Shown: positions 40,012 through 50,217, numbered from the stretch's first letter. The stretch: DNA of 64,000 nucleotides from Symsagittifera roscoffensis (GCF_963678635.1 NC_087069.1:41997883-42061882), one strand, 5' to 3'. Translations and numbers: made by a program. Notes: a model not told the origin generated them from the letters alone.

Positions 40012-40319
40012 CTTCTGACCAATATTGCAAAAACAGCTCAGCGAACTAGCCAAGTCTCTGCCGTGCTGTCAAAATTGGTCAGAGAAATCAAAAAAGAGAA
40101 GTACTTTGGCTAAGTCTTTTTCCGTTCACCTTCAAGCCAATCGGTTGAACAGTTGAATCATCAATGGTTTAATAATTACAGATGTCGCTCCCTTAGGTAA
40201 GCCAAACATATCATCAGATAATTATGTTGGGACCCGTCAATTGATGCATCGAAGAATGCACCAATTTTGGAAGCTTTTTAATTACCACCCCTTTTGTCTG
40301 ATTCAGCGCTGTAGAATAA
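40012..40319 (+). pseudogene. Segment D, A2 U1 copy: best-kept terminal exons of an unknown gene
   Basis: The larger exon (40,012-40,196) reads TNIAKTAQRTSQVSAVLSK, then VREIKKEKYFG, an in-frame TAA, then VFFRSPSSQSVEQLNHQWF and a basic end at the AG|GTAAGT donor. The intron (40,197-40,306) ends TTTGTCTGATTCAG and the last exon codes SAVE before TAA. Unlike the A0 and A1 U1 copies this one has no frameshift after the TAA. The family is not recognised. It is not clearly a gene start, and upstream exons are not identified. Confidence 0.42.
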
Positions 40320-40950
40320 GATGTAAGCTCATAAGTGCTAATCTGTGTCATAATTTTTTAGAACTCTCTACGTACAATCAGAATTTCTAATGAAAAATCT
40401 CAGTGATTTTTTTTTTGTATTTATCAACGAAACAGTATATTGGAGGTTTTGACTAGGGAATGGCAGTTTTTGAAATTATATAAGGCGGAATTTTGTTCAA
40501 TTGTTTTTTTTTGTATTTGTAAAACGTGTCTTTGATGCTCGCATTTTATGAGTAGAAACAAACATCTGTGTTGACTTCAAGTTAAACGTGTTTGATTATT
40601 AGTTAATGCTATTAGTTAATGCTACCTTCCTGCTGTTACAAGAACCTTCAATTGCTTCCACGATGCTAGATTTACAAAAGTAGGATATGTTGGGGAAAAA
40701 TTGCCGGGGTAGTGGGGGGGGGGGGGTAGGGGGTGTTTGGGGTCTTGATGCTCTTTTTCATGTTTTAACTGCCTTCTCTCTCAGCTCTAAATCTGTCCTT
40801 ACTTTTGTTTTCACTCTGTATCTGTTACTCATTTTTTTGCTCAAAAAGATCTTCTCAGTGCAAAACAGCAACCTTATGTATTCGGTAGATTTTTTGCCTG
40901 ATCTAGTACAAATTCAAATGCGAGAATCAGTCTCTGGATTTTTTTGGCAG

Positions 40951-41322
40951 GAATGGACATCCCAACCCAAGTGTGGCACATGGTGGAAGTTATGCGAATG
41001 GATCTCATCAAATACCATACGACGCAAGTACCATCATAGAGAACCAACTTGGAACAAAGCAACTGATGGAGGAACTGTCTGAGCATGTGGGAATGAACTA
41101 ATCCCACCCCGCCACATTCCTGATTCTAGATATATGGCTCAAACAGTCAACGACTTCCTGTTTCCTTGGGAGGATGCAGAATCAGCCGAGAACCCCATTG
41201 GAGTAGACGAAGATGAAGGGTTCTCGTTAATAATGCATCAAAACAGGCCACCACAACAACCACTGCAACCTGGACCAGCTCTGCGTTCTATAGACAACCT
41301 CCAAAACTCGACACTTCTTTGA
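40951..41322 (+). pseudogene. U1 gene remnant, A2 copy, best preserved; 3' end of an unknown host gene
   Basis: A TTTTTTGGCAG acceptor opens a frame that begins NGHPNPSVAHGGSYANGSHQ and stays open to 41,098 (ending LSEHVGMN before TAA). From about 41,065 an overlapping second frame runs IPDSRYMAQTVNDFLFPWE, then an acidic stretch VDEDEG, a Pro/Gln-rich stretch and the end NLQNSTLL before TGA at 41,320-41,322. An ATG opens 62 codons of it at 41,134. Gly is mostly GGA, and GC is about 48% against about 28% in the flanks. The two frames probably were one exon before a single-base change near 41,090; a small intron there has only weak donors. The family is not recognised. It could be the cytoplasmic tail of a receptor or the tail of a regulator. 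Confidence 0.55.
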
Positions 41323-41984
41323 ATATCAATTTTTGTAAATAGTTTTTGCTTGTTATTCATTTCATCTTTTGTAACTTTTATCGTTGTTTCTTATTCCTTC
41401 TAGCTGTGAGAATAAATTTTTATTTCAGGGTAAGACACACCAAACTATTGAAATATTTTAGAAGACAAAAAAAAATTTGCAATACAACATTTGTACACAT
41501 ATTACGATTTTTTTGCATAAAAAACGCTAAAAATTTGCACAAAAGTACAAATACTTCTCAAAAAAAATACTTCTGAAATTATTTTCGCATCTTGTCAAAA
41601 AAAATGAACACTTTTCGTATCTTGTCGAAAAAGAAATGAAACACCGTTTTTTGTAGAAGAACGTGAAATATTTTCCGTATTTTATCAAAAAAAAAATGTT
41701 TTTGTATTCTGTGGGAAAAATAGTGAAACACATTTACCACCATAAAAAAAATCATAACCGTTTTAATTGCACCTTTAATATTTAATCTTTATTAGTTTTT
41801 TAGTTCAATTTTTATCATTAGAAATTTATTTTATGCATGCCTATTGATCAAAAACAATAGAAAACTAATGTTTTAACATAGCGAATAGCGGTGAAAAACA
41901 TCAATGTAGAAACTTTCTAAGCAGTGAGTCAACACGTTTTTTGTAAAAAAAATTTTAGTTTTTTGCTTTATTGTTTACAAAAAA

Positions 41985-43119
41985 AAGTTAAAACTTTAAA
42001 TAATTTTTGGAAAATCAAAGAAAAAACATATATATTGTACTAAAATAAGGTCCTAGAGACTTTCGCACACTTGTCAAAAAAATTAAAAAGCAATTTTTAC
42101 ATTTTGCGAAAAATTTCGAAAAATTTAGGCTTTTCTTTGTCAAAACAATTTTTGCATCTCTCAAAAAAAGGAATGATAAATTTGCATACTTGTCGAGAAA
42201 GAAAAATCAAATTCTACATCTTGCAAAAAATCTTAGATGTTTTTGTACACTTTATTGTATTGAAAACTACATGGATTTAGATAACAAAAACTGTTCAAGC
42301 TGGATCAAAATTAACCTTACTGGATTCTTATAACAAATTTTGAATTCTCAAAAAAATGAAATTTTCTTTGAAAAAGCCAATCCGAGGTTCTGACGTGCTT
42401 CATGACAGACAGATCTAAGAAGGTGTTTTTTGAATGATTCAGGCAAAAAAAATCAACCAGAGAAAATGACGTCACACACTTTAACTTTTATAGCACAGTA
42501 AAAGTTGTAGAAAAATTTCACCAGAGAACATGTCGTCATTACACATTAAATTCTAGAATCTTCTAATTTCTAAAATCTACAGATTAAATCTTCGAATTTT
42601 ATAGAAAATCATTACACAATAACCTCTAGATTTTTCTGAATATTCAAAATAATAAAATCGTTCGAAAAAAATTTATCTAATCAGAATTGCGGAACTAACT
42701 CTAAGGTGATGAGATTGATGAAAAAAATTGTAGACTTTATATATTTTGCCTTTTTTCTTCCAAATATTAATGAAGATACTCAATCAGGGTTGTGATTATT
42801 AAGAATAGTTTTTAAAGAATTTCATTCCAACAACATGAATAAATTTTTTAGAAGAAATGGAAAACTATCCCAAAAAGTGAAGCCAATCATAATAGAACGG
42901 GCGAGTTACTGCATGCAGTTTGAAATTGGTACCAAATCTATCAAGATTCTCAGATTTAATAAAAATTCCTAGTCAATTGAGCAAAATATCATAGATCTTT
43001 CAGAATGAAGAGAATTCGAAAGTTAAATAATTAGACAATTTAGAACAGAATCGGCTATGTCTAAGTCATCTTTGAGAAAAAAATACGGGTTTTCATGCGA
43101 TTCAAAAGAAAAAAATTGG
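41985..43119. repeat. Segment P of A2
   Basis: Homologous to 10,708-11,843, with the satellite at about 42,060-42,240 and TGACGTCA at 42,467-42,474. No gene seen. Confidence 0.78.
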
Positions 43120-44725
43120 TTTATTTCATGCTTCATCTATCATCTTCCTCAAGAACAAATTTTGCTTGATTTCAACCAAAAACATAGGTAAGTTATTGGA
43201 AAAATGTATCAATTACCCGAACGGTGTCAGACGCCATAGTTCGAAAGAAAGTATCCATAAACATCTGAACTTTTATGTAACGTTAGTTATTTGATCAAAA
43301 ATAAGAAAACCCAATTGCCTTACACAAAATCACCCGTTTTTCAATGTTTTTTTACTGGAATCTTTGTCTATTACTAACAACCAAAATTGAAGCAAAAGTA
43401 CTAAAAAAATAAATTCTAATTTGTTTTGTCAAAAAACTTTAATTTAGTTTTGAAGTGAATTCTCAGTGCAGATTTATGTACATTATTATCTGGAAATGTT
43501 CAAGATCTAACTACATTATCCAAATTTGTATCTTTTTGTCAACGTCAGGTATCAAAAAAAGTAAAGAAACAAATACTTTTGGTGCAAAAACTACCCTTTA
43601 TCTGCTCGAAAACGCACTACACTATAAACTCAACCAAATACACTAACTTTTATAAAATGATCGAAGTTTATAAAATGATCGCTTGGCAAAGCGAAACAAT
43701 TAGTCGATGTTTTATAATTATGCACTATTTTTGTTACCATTTTCTCACAAAAACGTATCCGCTTATTAGCTCATATTATGTACTTTTACGGAAATTTATA
43801 AGAACAAATTCCCCGAAAGCAGGTCACTATTCCAGTTCTCACAGTGGATTGAAGTTTTTCTGATTGACCTCCAATGAAATTTTCACAATATTTTGAAACT
43901 GATAATTTCTCAAATTTCTTTCATCATCAATCACAACTTTTGAGCAAAGTCATAAATAAAAGATTAAGAAAAGCGCTAAAATTGTCTCATACTATTTACT
44001 AGAAAACTTCTCTATCGAAACTTATCAAACCACTAGAGCTTTATCAAAATTGCACAGATATCTCGTTTTTCTTGTATTGCATTTATTTTTTCAATAAAGT
44101 TTTTATTTGCCATGTTTTACTTTGTTTTGATATAAATTTTTCGTGTTACCTTCTCGTGGAGTGTGCTTTAGGCTGCGAGCCGTGTTTTCATTTGTTTGTT
44201 ATTTTTTTTAAAACCCTAATAATTATTTGAAAAGTTTCTTACAAAAACCATTTGAATTTCCTCGAGTTATTTTAGAAGAAAAAAGGAAAAATCCCAATTG
44301 AATTTCTTATTGATGAGATGTTGAATCTTATTTTTTTTTCACAGTTTTTCGTCCGCTATTTTTTTGGTACAAAACAGAATTATCCGAATAGGTAAAGTTC
44401 TCTTTAGATAAACTGACTCAACCGAAGAAAATTATTGTTAGACCAACTATTGAGTATCAACGCTTTAAGCTAACGGTTGAATTACACCTGATAAGGAAAA
44501 CTTTTTTGATTTTTCCTGAAAATTTGAAACTGATCAAAAAGTTGTTTTCATTACCTAACCAATTCACAAATTTGTCAAAGAGTCCCAGCAAAGTTCTTTT
44601 TTCCTCCATTTTTTTTGAAGATAATCAAAGTTCAAAATCCTTTTTGATCAGGTTCATAATAAGATTTCCAGAGATTTGTGTTAATAGATTCATCAATTTC
44701 AAGCTATCCTCTCAAACTTAGATCA
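43120..44725. repeat. Partial R elements of A2 between P and P'
   Basis: R tail 43,120-44,054 and R head 44,055-44,725, homologous to the A0 and A1 copies. No convincing gene. Confidence 0.82.
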
Positions 44726-44739
44726 AAATCAAAGAAAAC

Positions 44740-45750
44740 AAAGTTAAAACTTTACATGATTTTTGGAAAAACAAAAAAAAAACATATATTTTACTAAAAT
44801 AGGTTCCTAGAGATTTTTGCACAATTGTGAAAAATTCAAAACAATTTTTACATTTTGCGAAAAGTTTCGAAAAATTTAGGCTTTTCTGTGTCAGAACAAT
44901 TTTTGCATCTCTCAAAAAAAGAATGATAAATTTGCATACTTGTCGAGAAAGAAAAATCAAATTCTACAACTTGCAAAAGTTTTTAGATGTTTTTGTACCT
45001 TTTATTGCATTGAAAACTACATGGATTTAGATAACAAAAACTGTTCAAGCTGGATCAAAATTAACCTTACTGAATTCTTATGACAAATATTGAATTCTCA
45101 AAAAATTGAAATTTTGTTTGAAAAAGCCAATCCGAGGTTCTGACGTGCTTCATGACAGACAGATCTAAGAAGGTGTCTTTTGAATGATTCAGGCAAAAAA
45201 AATCCACCAGAGAAAATGACGTCATTACACTTTAACTTTTATAGTACAGTAAAAGTTGAAGAAAAATTTCACCAGAAAACATGGCGTCATTACACATTAA
45301 ATTCTAGAAACTTCTAATTTCTAAAATCTACAGATTAAATCATCGAATTTTATAGAAAATCTTTACACAATAACCTCTAAAATTTTCTGAATATTCAAAA
45401 TAATAAAATCATTCGAAAAAAATTTATCTAATCAGAATTCCGGAACTAACTCTTAGGTGATGAGATTGATGAAAAAAATTGTAGATTTTATATATTTTGC
45501 CTTTTTTCTTCCAAATATTAATGAAGATACTCAATCAGGGTTGTGATTATTAAGAATAGTTTTTAAAGAATTTCATTCCAACAACATGAATAAACTTTTT
45601 AGAAGAAATGGAAAACTATCCCAAAAAAGTGAAGCCAATCATAATAGAACGGGCGAGTTACTGCATGCAGTTTGAAATTGGTACCGAATCTATCAAGATT
45701 CTCAGATTTAATAAAAATTCCTAGTCAATTGAGCAAAATATCATAGATCA
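44740..45750. repeat. Segment P' of A2, right end deleted
   Basis: Homologous to 29,157-30,288 with both 75-bp direct repeats and TGACGTCA at 45,217-45,224. About 195 bp present in A1 (about 30,160-30,355) are missing at its right end. Confidence 0.76.
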
Positions 45751-46204
45751 TAGAACATATGATAATTTTTGAAGAAAATGGTTGAATTTGACAACTTCTA
45801 CAGAGATCCGAAGAATTGTTTCAGTCCCTTAAGAATTTCCTTGCATGATTGAAGAAAAATTGAAACAACTCGTGATAGAAAGTACAAAAAAAAATTTAAA
45901 AAATTCAACAGGATAACTTATCTTTGTTGAGAAGAAAACATGATGTGGCACATGAAGAAGAAAGTGATAACGAATTCGAAAACTAACCTTTTTGTTTTTA
46001 ACTCATTTTTGTCACTTTTGTCGTTTTGAAATTAACCTTCCTGAAACAAAGCTTAGTTTTTAAAGTCGTATCATAAAAGTTATGGGAAGATATAACGACA
46101 GTTTAATATTTTATCTCAAAGCTTACATAATCACTATGCACAGAACCATGACAACCAATCAAACAATCACATATCTTCAACAAATCAGATTCATGTTTTG
46201 ATTC

Positions 46205-46703
46205 TTAAAATTTTCGTTTTATCTCTAGAAACGCTGAACCAAGAGTTCGTGTGGAAGCAAACTTTTGATTAGAACTTAGACAATGTCTCTTAAATTTTTT
46301 CCAAATTAGTCGTTTTTTTTGCAATACTAGGCATCTTTTTGGCTCATTTCTATCGTAAGTTATGTTGAATTGCCCAACTAAGCTGTTTGAATACTTCTCC
46401 GATTGATGTAACAAGACTTCAATAGAATCCGTGTTTGAAAAACGTGTAAAGACAGTCAATTCCTTGATATATGTAAATATATTTATCTAATTTATTTATC
46501 TAAGTTTGGCTAAAAGATGTTTCTTTTAAAACTGAAAGTAACTTACAATTCTCCAAAGAACATAAAGAGTTTTGAGTAGAAAAACATTTTTTCTGGGTTA
46601 CCAGGTATGTTTCGTGAAACTCGTTGGAAAACGAAATATGTAACGGTTTTTTACAGTAATCTGAATAAAAACTGGGAAGAGCTTGATACATAGCAGCAGC
46701 CAT
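46205..46703 (-). CDS. Block G minus-strand gene, A2 copy, unknown protein
   Basis: ATG at 46,703 follows GATTACAG-like TATTACAG and lies about 65 bases from a minus-strand TATATA motif. Exon 1 (46,547-46,703) reads MAAAMYQALPSFYSDYCKK, is Cys/Ser/Tyr-rich and ends at a GTAAGT donor. A second open segment (46,205-46,459) reads TVFTRFSNTDSIEVLLHQSE and ends QKFASTRTLG..., then a basic tail and TAA. The segments look like exons of one gene, but the splice phases do not match with the nearest acceptor (TATATCAAG), so an unseen exon or decay is possible. No family recognised. The A2 copy is open throughout; A0 and A1 are frameshifted in the second segment. Confidence 0.4.
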
Positions 46704-46767
46704 CTGTAATAATGGTTTTTGCTTAGAGCTTTAGATTTATATCGGAGCACTAACACCTACACAGCTT

Positions 46768-46791
46768 CCATATATAGAAACATTATATAAG
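46768..46791. promoter_or_regulatory. Divergent TATA elements in block G, A2
   Basis: CCATATATAG gives a minus-strand TATATA about 65 bases before the minus-strand ATG. TATATAAG at 46,784-46,791 points to the plus strand. In A0 and A1 the plus-strand element is TATAAAAG (15,624-15,631; 31,382-31,389). The two elements are about 10 bases apart, which suggests a compact two-way promoter. In A2 a second inverted copy, CTATATATGG, lies 50 bases on, within the 171 bp missing from A0 and A1. Confidence 0.4.
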
Positions 46792-46796
46792 CACTC

Positions 46797-46967
46797 CGTA
46801 TTTGGAGCTTCTTCTATATATGGAAATCAAGATGACGCATACTGTTTACTTTCTTTTTCATTTAATCCCTAAATCATTTCTCTCATTTCTTCTCAAGTCA
46901 ACGGTTTGCTTTTCTAATCAAAATATACTCAAGAAAAGACACTAGTCCCAATTACATTGATTTTCCA
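46797..46967 (+). other. 171 bp present in A2 only
   Basis: It lies between GCACTC and AAAAAATCAAAC, which are adjacent in A0 and A1. It contains CTTCTTCTATATATGG and T-rich sequence. Since A2 keeps more intact frames, loss in the ancestor of A0 and A1 is more likely than gain in A2. Confidence 0.7.
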
Positions 46968-47694
46968 AAAAAATCAAACAAGAAGTGGGAGATTTGCTTG
47001 GTATCAAAAATCCTACAAGGGGAAAGTTTACTTTGAACCCTGCTTCCAGCTAATTAAGAAAAGTGAGTTGGGGCAAGTCGAAAAATCCCAGCAAGTCTAT
47101 CTTGGTAAAAAAGAAGGAGAGAAGTTATCAGCAATTCAGAATAATGTGATTCATGATGCTGACAACCTTGGACTCGAAACTATATAAGAAGCCAAATCTG
47201 TCAAATAATTAACTATGGTCAGGTGCTCGACATCTGTAATAGATATACGAAATAGGAACATACGACAAGAAGAGGGTGTGCGTTACATTAAAGATTTAGA
47301 ATGTAAAAAAGCCGCGCTACAGACAGATTCGACTCTTCACTGCAAAGGAAAACGAAAGTTGAAGAAAATTGCCTATGTCAACTTACTTCAAATGATTTCA
47401 AAGAAATCTCCCAACTTTTATGTTTGTTGATAGCTGCAAGACCTATTGATGCTTTGTGATGATTTGCATGTTTTGTAATTGAAATATGATTGACTCAGAA
47501 TTGCTTCTTCTAAGTGAAGTGAACATTTTGAGTTAGAACCTTGGACATTTGTTTCTGCTAATAATTTTTTTGCTTCCGATGGTTCGAAACAAATTAAAAA
47601 TTTTTTAATCAAAAACAAATTCAACTTGAACCACTGGAAATCCGACAAAGATAATCAGATCCGAACAGATGGATCCCAACAACAGACTCATTAA
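46957..47694 (+). CDS. Block G plus-strand gene, A2 copy, unknown protein
   Basis: Three coding-like segments follow the TATATAAG element. Segment 1 (46,957-47,187) reads GRFAWYQKSYKGKVYFEPC and QVYLGKKEGEKLSAIQNN. Segment 2 (47,215-47,430) reads MVRCSTSVIDIRNRNIRQEE; a one-base difference from A0 and A1 near 47,358 sends its end into another frame. Segment 3 (47,518-47,694) has no ATG and reads FELEPWTFVSANNFFASDG, ending NQIRTDGSQQQTH before TAA. AATAAA at 47,694-47,699 overlaps the stop. Stops separate the segments and no clean introns join them, so this is either a multi-exon gene or a decaying one. Family not recognised. Confidence 0.4.
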
Positions 47695-47727
47695 ATAAAA
47701 GAAACAATTATTTATCTCATCTCAAGG

Positions 47728-48132
47728 CTAGTGTGGTTTTTTGAGTGGTTCCAGAGTAGCATGGTTGCCGAGTAGCGTTTTTTCGTTTCCATTACTTGAA
47801 ATTTTTTTTCGATTTGTGATTTCTCTAGGGGTTCCATTTTTGATGCTGTAATGAAGTATCTCTTTGACTTCCTCAAGCAGTTCTGGTATTTGTTTTGTAA
47901 AAGTAGTATCTTTTGATTTGAATAATTTAATGAAACAATATTGGGGCCTGCAAATTGCTTTTCAATTGCCCCAATTTTGAGACTCTCTATTTTGTTCAGA
48001 TACTCGAAATTTTGCTAGTCTTTGATCAGTAACGGCTTTTAGTTTTGTTGTTAAAAGGTTTTGTGAGAGTACAACTCATACCAAGTTCTTTGTTTTTCTC
48101 CAGACTATTGAAATCAGATGTGCACTAAATCA
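47728..48132 (-). pseudogene. Edge gene: minus-strand frame that crosses the array border
   Basis: The frame is free of TAA and TAG for about 135 codons and ends in TAG at 47,728-47,730. Upstream of the border (single copy) it reads KLKAVTDQRLAKFRVSEQNR, then FKSKDTTFTKQIPELLEEVK and HYSIKNGTPREITN. It continues without a break into the array as ISSNGNEKTLLGNHATLEPL and KKPH. It has in-frame TGA codons at 47,962-47,964, 48,076-48,078 and 48,130-48,132. No start codon was assigned and the family is not recognised. The array breakpoint thus lies inside a gene, and A0 and A1 carry only its tail. Confidence 0.5.
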
Positions 48133-48148
48133 CTAAACACGTCCTTAG

Positions 48149-48391
48149 TTGCCTTTGCTCTTGTCGGTTTTTCTGAATTCAAAATTCATTCAATTTCTTA
48201 TATTTCTCAGTTTTTTTGTCGGCACCAATCAAATGGAAGAATTTAACGTTGAAATGATATTTTTGAAATATTTGATTGGTTCAAATCTGTTTAAAAGAGC
48301 AATGGAAAAAATAACAGTTTTCAAATGGGAAAACAAAACAAATCGAACAATTGGAAAAAAAAAACAAAAACGAAGAATAAATAGAAAATAG
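48149..48391 (+). CDS. Short open frame with a basic C-terminus, doubtful
   Basis: A frame open after a TATATTTCTCAG acceptor-like site at about 48,210 reads NQMEEFNVEMIFLKYLIGS and ends in a Lys/Arg/Asn-rich tail before TAG. The first ATG is at about 48,233. A Phe/Cys-rich frame overlaps on the other strand. No family recognised. It may be chance. Confidence 0.22.
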   Translation: MPLLLSVFLNSKFIQFLIFLSFFVGTNQMEEFNVEMIFLKYLIGSNLFKRAMEKITVFKWENKTNRTIGKKKQKRRINRK

Positions 48392-48780
48392 ACAGAAAAT
48401 CACAGGTTGAACCAAATCTGTTTTTTCACAATTAGATAAATATTCAGGAAATGACCTCGGAAACAGCTCCAAATGAAAACATTTTCTTCTCAGTTTTAAT
48501 TCCGTCTTCCAACAAAAAAAACTATGACAATTTTTGTATTTAAAAAAAAATAGCAGGAATTCTGGATTTGCTCTTCTGGGCAATCAGAACTACAAATTTT
48601 TCTTTTGCGGAACACTCACTTTTTTCAATTAGCCCTTGTTATAAAAAACATCGTATCACAGTTTTCTCAAAAAAGCTTACAAATTTCCAATTTACAAACA
48701 AAACAAGATCCATTTGATGTAATTAAGTACAGAACATTATCGGTAACAAAATCATATTGAAAAACTATCATCACCTTCTA

Positions 48781-49246
48781 CTTGAGCAAATTATTTTAAT
48801 TCTGGAAAAGACTTATCAATTGAACAACACTCAGTCTTGTTTCCGAAAAAGTAAGTAGCCTATTGAAGATGTAGTATCGACAATCAAACAATTACAACTT
48901 AGATGTTTTTCCTGGACTTGCTAAAGCATTCAATTGTGTCTCACATTAAAGTTTTCTTTACAAACTAGATTCATACGGAATTTCTTGTCAAGCTCGTGAA
49001 CTAGTGCAAAAAAAATTATTTGACCAAGACTGCGTAAAAATTGGCGATAGGAAGTATTGCTGGCCTACTGTAAATCATGGCGTACCACAACAAATAATGC
49101 TGGATCCGACAGTTAGTTTCCTTATTACATTTTTACTATTTTAGGAATATATTGGAAATAATGTTCAAGCCATTCAGTTTTCAGACATTCAAAGTCTGTT
49201 TTGCTTTATTTATCCAAGAATGAACCGATCATTAGCTCAGACATAA
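48781..49246 (+). mobile_element. Degenerate non-LTR retrotransposon (LINE) reverse transcriptase fragment
   Basis: Pieces in order match the finger and palm motifs of LINE reverse transcriptases: LNNTQSCFRKSK (family: QxGFRK), LAKAFNCVSH at about 48,914-48,945 (family: DLSKAFDCVxH), YKLDSYGI, VNHGVPQQIMLDP at about 49,066-49,107 (family: GVPQGSILGP), then QAIQFSDIQSLFC at about 49,168-49,206 (family: FADDTSLL). The catalytic FADD box reads FSDI, the GVPQG glycine is lost, and several stops and frame changes separate the motifs. It is a dead 0.47-kb fragment, and neither ORF1, endonuclease nor 3' end was recognised nearby. Confidence 0.78.
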
Positions 49247-49842
49247 CAGCTAGAATCAGTTTTGACATAAGGTTCTAAATTTTTGAAAAAGAAAAAAAAT
49301 TTTAAAATCAAAGATTCGAAACTAAGTTTGTTTGCCGAAAAGCTTTGATCTTTATTTGAAGAAAAAAAAACTTTCACAGAAGAAACAAAAACATCATGCA
49401 AAAACAGAAAACGACGCTAAAAATTAGTTTGAAGAAAGTTAGTACTAGACATATTTGTGGAAGTTGTTCATCTTAGTTTTTGAATGCAAGTAAACATGTG
49501 CCAAGAAAAGGATTAGTGTCCCTTTAATCTTGAGAACGATGAAAAAAATAGTCATTAAGTCAAACTAAACATTTGCAGTTGTTGAATGTTTGATACGTTT
49601 AAAGAACAAATGCCAGTTAGCAAATTTTTGGGGTGTTTAAAAAATACTGTAATATAATATATAACTGTATACATATACATATATACATAATATAAGTACC
49701 AACTCTTGGCGTACTTCTATTTATTCTAATATTACTTGGAAGCTATTCTAGATTGACTTCATTTTTAGGTTGATTTGAAAACTTTTTGAGCCTCCAGATA
49801 CTATTGTTAAAAAGCCGCTCATCTTTTTTTATTTTTTTTTCT
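49247..49842. other. AT-rich gap without a gene
   Basis: AT-rich sequence with A-rich stretches and an AT/ACATAT microsatellite at 49,651-49,698. No supported gene. Confidence 0.6.
49651..49698. repeat. AT-rich microsatellite
   Basis: Interrupted TA and ACATAT repeats. Confidence 0.8.
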
Positions 49843-50200
49843 TTAAAATTTCGTGAAAACTACCCACTCTACTTTCCAATGCCAATATTTTGCTACTTTT
49901 CCATCATAATTGACGAAGGCCCTCAGCATCTCTCAAGTAAACATAGTTGATGCGGTCAAAAATGGGGATGACCGGATTCCTTTTTTTACCTGAACAAATT
50001 TTTTAAGCAGACGGTATACCTGCTGTTGATTGTTTGCGGGATCATAGGCCGTAGAAGCTCCTGCAAGCTGGCAGATAGACATAACTCAGATATCGGATTC
50101 ATCAGATAGCAAAAATGGAAGCAAGTTCTAAACCTGAAGAAACAATTACAATTTCTGCACTACAGCAAGTACCATAAGCGTTGACGTAAGCACTAACTGA
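49843..50200 (-). pseudogene. Unknown gene remnant, minus strand
   Basis: Read on the minus strand from 50,200: a 32-codon open piece with SAYVNAYGTCCSAEIVIVSS (50,105-50,200), then a 26-codon piece flanked by an ATCTGCCAG acceptor and a CAG|GTAAAA donor (49,990-50,067; LAGASTAYDPANNQQQVYRL), then PVIPIFDRINYVYLRDAEGL (to 49,910) and, in the next frame, NYDGKVAKYWHWKVEWVVF with TAA at 49,843-49,845. Four adjoining pieces on one strand with normal residue mix argue for a decayed multi-exon gene. Family not recognised. Confidence 0.55.
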
Positions 50201-50217
50201 CTATTTGTACAAGATGC

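Larger units (their letters stand above)
1..47803. repeat. Right part of a higher-order tandem array, unit about 15.6-15.8 kb
   Basis: The same succession of segments recurs at a spacing of about 15.6-15.8 kb. For example, the U1 gene remnant ends at 10,039, 25,730 and 41,322, and the divergent promoter lies near 15.62, 31.38 and 46.78 kb. Copies read by eye as nearly identical, with scattered substitutions and a few large indels. The left end is outside the window. The right end is sharp: after CATTACTTGAAATT, units A0 and A1 continue with ACAAAAATAGCTC, whereas A2 passes into unrelated sequence. No transposon ends or target duplications were found at the edge, so amplification by unequal exchange or replication is the simpler reading. 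True copy number cannot be judged from an assembly. Confidence 0.93.
32232..47803. repeat. Array unit A2, last unit, bordering single-copy DNA
   Basis: The order matches A1: D' and filler (32,232-34,104), R block (34,105-39,735), U1 (39,736-41,984), P (41,985-43,119), partial R (43,120-44,725), P' (44,740-45,750) and G (45,751-47,803). It lacks about 195 bp at the P'/G border near 45,750 that A0 and A1 keep. It has about 171 bp at 46,797-46,967 that A0 and A1 lack. Its coding-like pieces are the most intact of the three units. Confidence 0.88.

Noticed and set aside
40012-40196. Resemblance of QWFNNYRCRSL to a homeodomain recognition helix (WFxNxR), and of the D exon to a CUT domain
   Set aside because: The match is a few residues, the spacing is wrong and the rest of the domain is missing. 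It is not enough to name a family.
47418-47648. Minus-strand 76-codon frame in block G of A2
   Set aside because: It lies antisense to the last plus-strand segment, which has better residue mix, a stop and an overlapping AATAAA.
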